Shown here piece after piece: positions 5,720-7,457 of a stretch of DNA of 7,457 nucleotides. The notes beneath the pieces were generated by a model. The model saw only the letters and a list, made by a program, of their open reading frames with translations, had not been told where the DNA came from and made no database searches. Position 1 is the first letter of the stretch, and each line of letters begins with the position of its first letter. The translations under genes and the position numbers were made by a program. The stretch spans positions 1 through 7,457 of the forward strand of contig DAOVJL010000053.1 of NCBI GenBank assembly GCA_030673275.1. The letters are read 5' to 3'. This DNA is from Sulfurimonas sp. GTDB taxonomy: Bacteria; Campylobacterota; Campylobacteria; Campylobacterales; Sulfurimonadaceae.

Positions 5720-7457
5720 ATATTTTTTAATCCAAACACTAAGCACATAAAGCCCCCAGATGTGCTGTTTAAAAGCTCCACCTGAAGCGCCTTGTATATA
5801 CTCAGCAAGTTTCTCTTTTTTAAATATCCCAGTTTGCTCATTTACCTCTTGAATCAGCTTTGTCTTTTTAGAGTTTATAAGGTATTCCATGTATGGATTT
5901 GAGAAGCCTTTTTTCTTTCGAGATAATATTTTTTCATTAAGATGTGGCTTTACAATTTTTTTAAGCAATGATTTTGTAACTCCGTCTTCATAGCGAAGTT
6001 TAGGGTCTATGCTAAAAATAGCAGATGCTAACTTATAATCCAAAAAAGGTGTTCGTGATTCAATGCTGTGAGCCATGCTTACACGGTCAAGTTTTGTTAG
6101 AAAATGCTCCGCTTGAAAAAGATTCAAATCAATGTAACTATACCAAGTACTCTCATCTGTGTGTGCAGAACTTTCAAATCTGTCTCTATAGCTTTTGAGA
6201 TATTTTAGAGATTGATTGTCTTTTATGTTTTGTTTCATTAGAGCATTTTTTTGAAGGTCGGTAAAGTTCTCACCTGATGTACGAAAGAGCAGGGTATCGC
6301 CAAAAATCCGTTTATAATATTCCCACTCTCTATTGGCTGAGAAATTTGAACGAAAGTATTTTTTGAGCCAGTTTTTGTTTTTTAGATTTGAGAGGCTTTG
6401 AATATCTAAATATTCAAAATATTGTCTATAACCCAAAAAGAGTTCATCACTTCCCTCACCGCTCAATACAACTTTAAAACCGTCTTTTTTTATTTGCTCA
6501 AACAGTAGATACAGAGGAACTGAAGCAGGGTCGTTTAGTGGTTCATCTAGTGTGTCTAAAACTTTATCGCTCGCCTCAATAAAATCATTTTGCGTGATTT
6601 CAACCTCTTTGTTGCTTAATCCTAAAAACACAGCACTTATCTTCGCATTTTGTCTTTCATCATATTTGGCATAATCTTTATAACCCAAAGTATATGTTTG
6701 CAGATTCACACCGTTTTTAAGAGCATAAGCATTTATAGTCGCACTGTCTATACCGCCTGAGAGTAGTGAAGCCATAGGAACATCGGAGTTAAGCCGTATC
6801 CTAATAGACTCTTCAAGCAGATTTTCTAAATCACTAACAGCCTCATCTTTGTTAGTTATAACACTTGGTTTGTTATCCAGTAAATCAAAGTATTTTTTGA
6901 CTTCTACATGTGAATCTTTAAAGGTCAAAAATTCACCCGCACCAAGCTTTTTAATACTCTTGAAAAATGTAAAAGGGGGAGTTGGAGCCAAGAATGACAT
7001 GTAGCTTAAAAGTGCATCTTCATCCATCTCTGTTTTATGTAAAAATGGCACAAGAGCCTTTATTTCAGAAGCAAAAATAAAACTTTCATTGTGTAGATAA
7101 AAGAGAGGTTTTTTACCAAGTCTGTCACGAAAAAGATACAATGTGTCACCGTCTAAAAGAGCAATGGCAAACATGCCCCTTAGATAAGTTACAAAATCTA
7201 CGCCCCATTTCATGTAGGCTGCAATTATAACCTCGCTGTCACTTTGTGTTTTAAAATCAAACTCTTTTGTTAGCTCATCTCTTAACTCTTTGAAATTATA
7301 AATCTCTCCATTAAATGAGAGCAGAATATTTTTATATTGAAGTGGTTGGTGTGAGCGTGAGTGGGTATCAAGTATGCTTAGTCTTTGATGTGCAAAAAAC
7401 AGCTTTTGTTTTTGAGTAACTCCGCAAAAATCCGGACCTCTGTGAGTCAGTAGTGAG
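5711..7457 (-). CDS. asnB: Asparagine synthetase, glutamine-hydrolysing, N-terminus beyond the right window edge
   Basis: This enzyme makes asparagine from aspartate, glutamine and ATP. The frame is open to the edge of the window, giving 581 residues; the Met at 7213 is internal. Counting from the edge, the glutamine amidotransferase domain shows HRGPD (5-9), HQRLSIL (23-29), SFNGEIYNF (47-55) and SDSEVI (72-77). By comparison with E. coli AsnB about 25 residues, including the catalytic N-terminal Cys, are missing, so a full length near 606 is expected. The synthetase domain carries the ATP PP-loop SGGIDSA at 6740-6760, SGEGSDE at 6443-6463 and the later LDRVSMAHSIESRTPFLD block, all intact. 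Members of this family also act as amidotransferases in surface-polysaccharide or peptide clusters, so a role other than asparagine supply cannot be excluded. The stop overlaps the carbonic anhydrase stop. Confidence 0.94.
   Translation of the reverse strand, partial: SLLTHRGPDFCGVTQKQKLFFAHQRLSILDTHSRSHQPLQYKNILLSFNGEIYNFKELRDELTKEFDFKTQSDSEVIIAAYMKWGVDFVTYLRGMFAIALLDGDTLYLFRDRLGKKPLFYLHNESFIFASEIKALVPFLHKTEMDEDALLSYMSFLAPTPPFTFFKSIKKLGAGEFLTFKDSHVEVKKYFDLLDNKPSVITNKDEAVSDLENLLEESIRIRLNSDVPMASLLSGGIDSATINAYALKNGVNLQTYTLGYKDYAKYDERQNAKISAVFLGLSNKEVEITQNDFIEASDKVLDTLDEPLNDPASVPLYLLFEQIKKDGFKVVLSGEGSDELFLGYRQYFEYLDIQSLSNLKNKNWLKKYFRSNFSANREWEYYKRIFGDTLLFRTSGENFTDLQKNALMKQNIKDNQSLKYLKSYRDRFESSAHTDESTWYSYIDLNLFQAEHFLTKLDRVSMAHSIESRTPFLDYKLASAIFSIDPKLRYEDGVTKSLLKKIVKPHLNEKILSRKKKGFSNPYMEYLINSKKTKLIQEVNEQTGIFKKEKLAEYIQGASGGAFKQHIWGLYVLSVWIKKYLL
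5742..5766. terminator. Candidate hairpin at the convergent 3' ends, inside asnB
   Basis: AGCACAT at 5742-5748 pairs perfectly with ATGTGCT at 5760-5766 around an 11-base loop. Outer bases AAAC (5734-5737) and GTTT (5767-5770) could add four pairs across a 4-base bulge. It starts 22 bases after the carbonic anhydrase stop, a plausible place for its terminator, but only GTTT follows on the plus strand. It also encodes part of the conserved HIWGLYVLSVW tail of AsnB, so the pairing may be accidental. Confidence 0.25.

Noticed and set aside
5718..5731. AAATATTTTTTAAT as an intrinsic terminator of the carbonic anhydrase gene
   Set aside because: It has a T6 run but the possible stems contain only A:T pairs, too weak to support a terminator call.
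6975..6979. G5 run as a contingency tract
   Set aside because: It is far shorter than the poly-G tracts of phase-variable Campylobacterota genes and simply encodes Pro codons in asnB.
7211..7213. Met at 7213 as the start of asnB
   Set aside because: The frame stays open to the window edge and encodes conserved amidotransferase motifs upstream of it, so this Met is internal.

Overview
This is an AT-rich, densely coding window with short or negative intergenic gaps. Gene content, codon use and protein style suggest a chemolithoautotroph of the Campylobacterota (epsilonproteobacteria), perhaps Sulfurimonas or a relative. That placement rests on recognition and not on a database match. A promoter with an extended -10 element and a T-rich upstream region, the style known from Campylobacter and Helicobacter, fits this view. 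I see no mobile element, tRNA, rRNA or CRISPR array, and no gene-free stretch longer than about 80 bases.

Layout. Positions 1-3419 (+) hold a sulfur-assimilation operon cut by the left edge: the C-terminal part of CysN (sulfate adenylyltransferase GTPase subunit), a one-chain siroheme/[4Fe-4S] sulfite (or nitrite) reductase, and a PLP enzyme of the cysteine desulfurase/class V aminotransferase type. The last two overlap by 8 bases. Positions 3485-4993 (+) hold upp (uracil phosphoribosyltransferase) and, 3 bases later, an uncharacterised class I SAM-dependent methyltransferase. Positions 5072-5719 (+) hold a beta carbonic anhydrase with its own predicted promoter. Positions 5711-7457 (-) hold asnB (glutamine-hydrolysing asparagine synthetase). 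It converges on the carbonic anhydrase with a 9-base overlap of the 3' ends, and its N-terminus lies beyond the right edge.

How the genes work together. CysN (with CysD, presumably upstream) activates sulfate to APS, and the siroheme enzyme would carry out the later six-electron reduction of sulfite to sulfide. The tightly coupled PLP enzyme may move sulfur to or from cysteine, but its substrate is unknown. upp salvages uracil. The carbonic anhydrase interconverts CO2 and bicarbonate, which suits an autotroph. AsnB makes asparagine or amidates another acid. These last genes look like ordinary housekeeping genes and not parts of one system.

The window looks mainly like core metabolism. The best leads are the reductase/desulfurase-like pair, the orphan methyltransferase coupled to upp, and a perfect 9-bp inverted repeat touching the upp ribosome binding site. 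I find no convincing evidence of a wholly new system.
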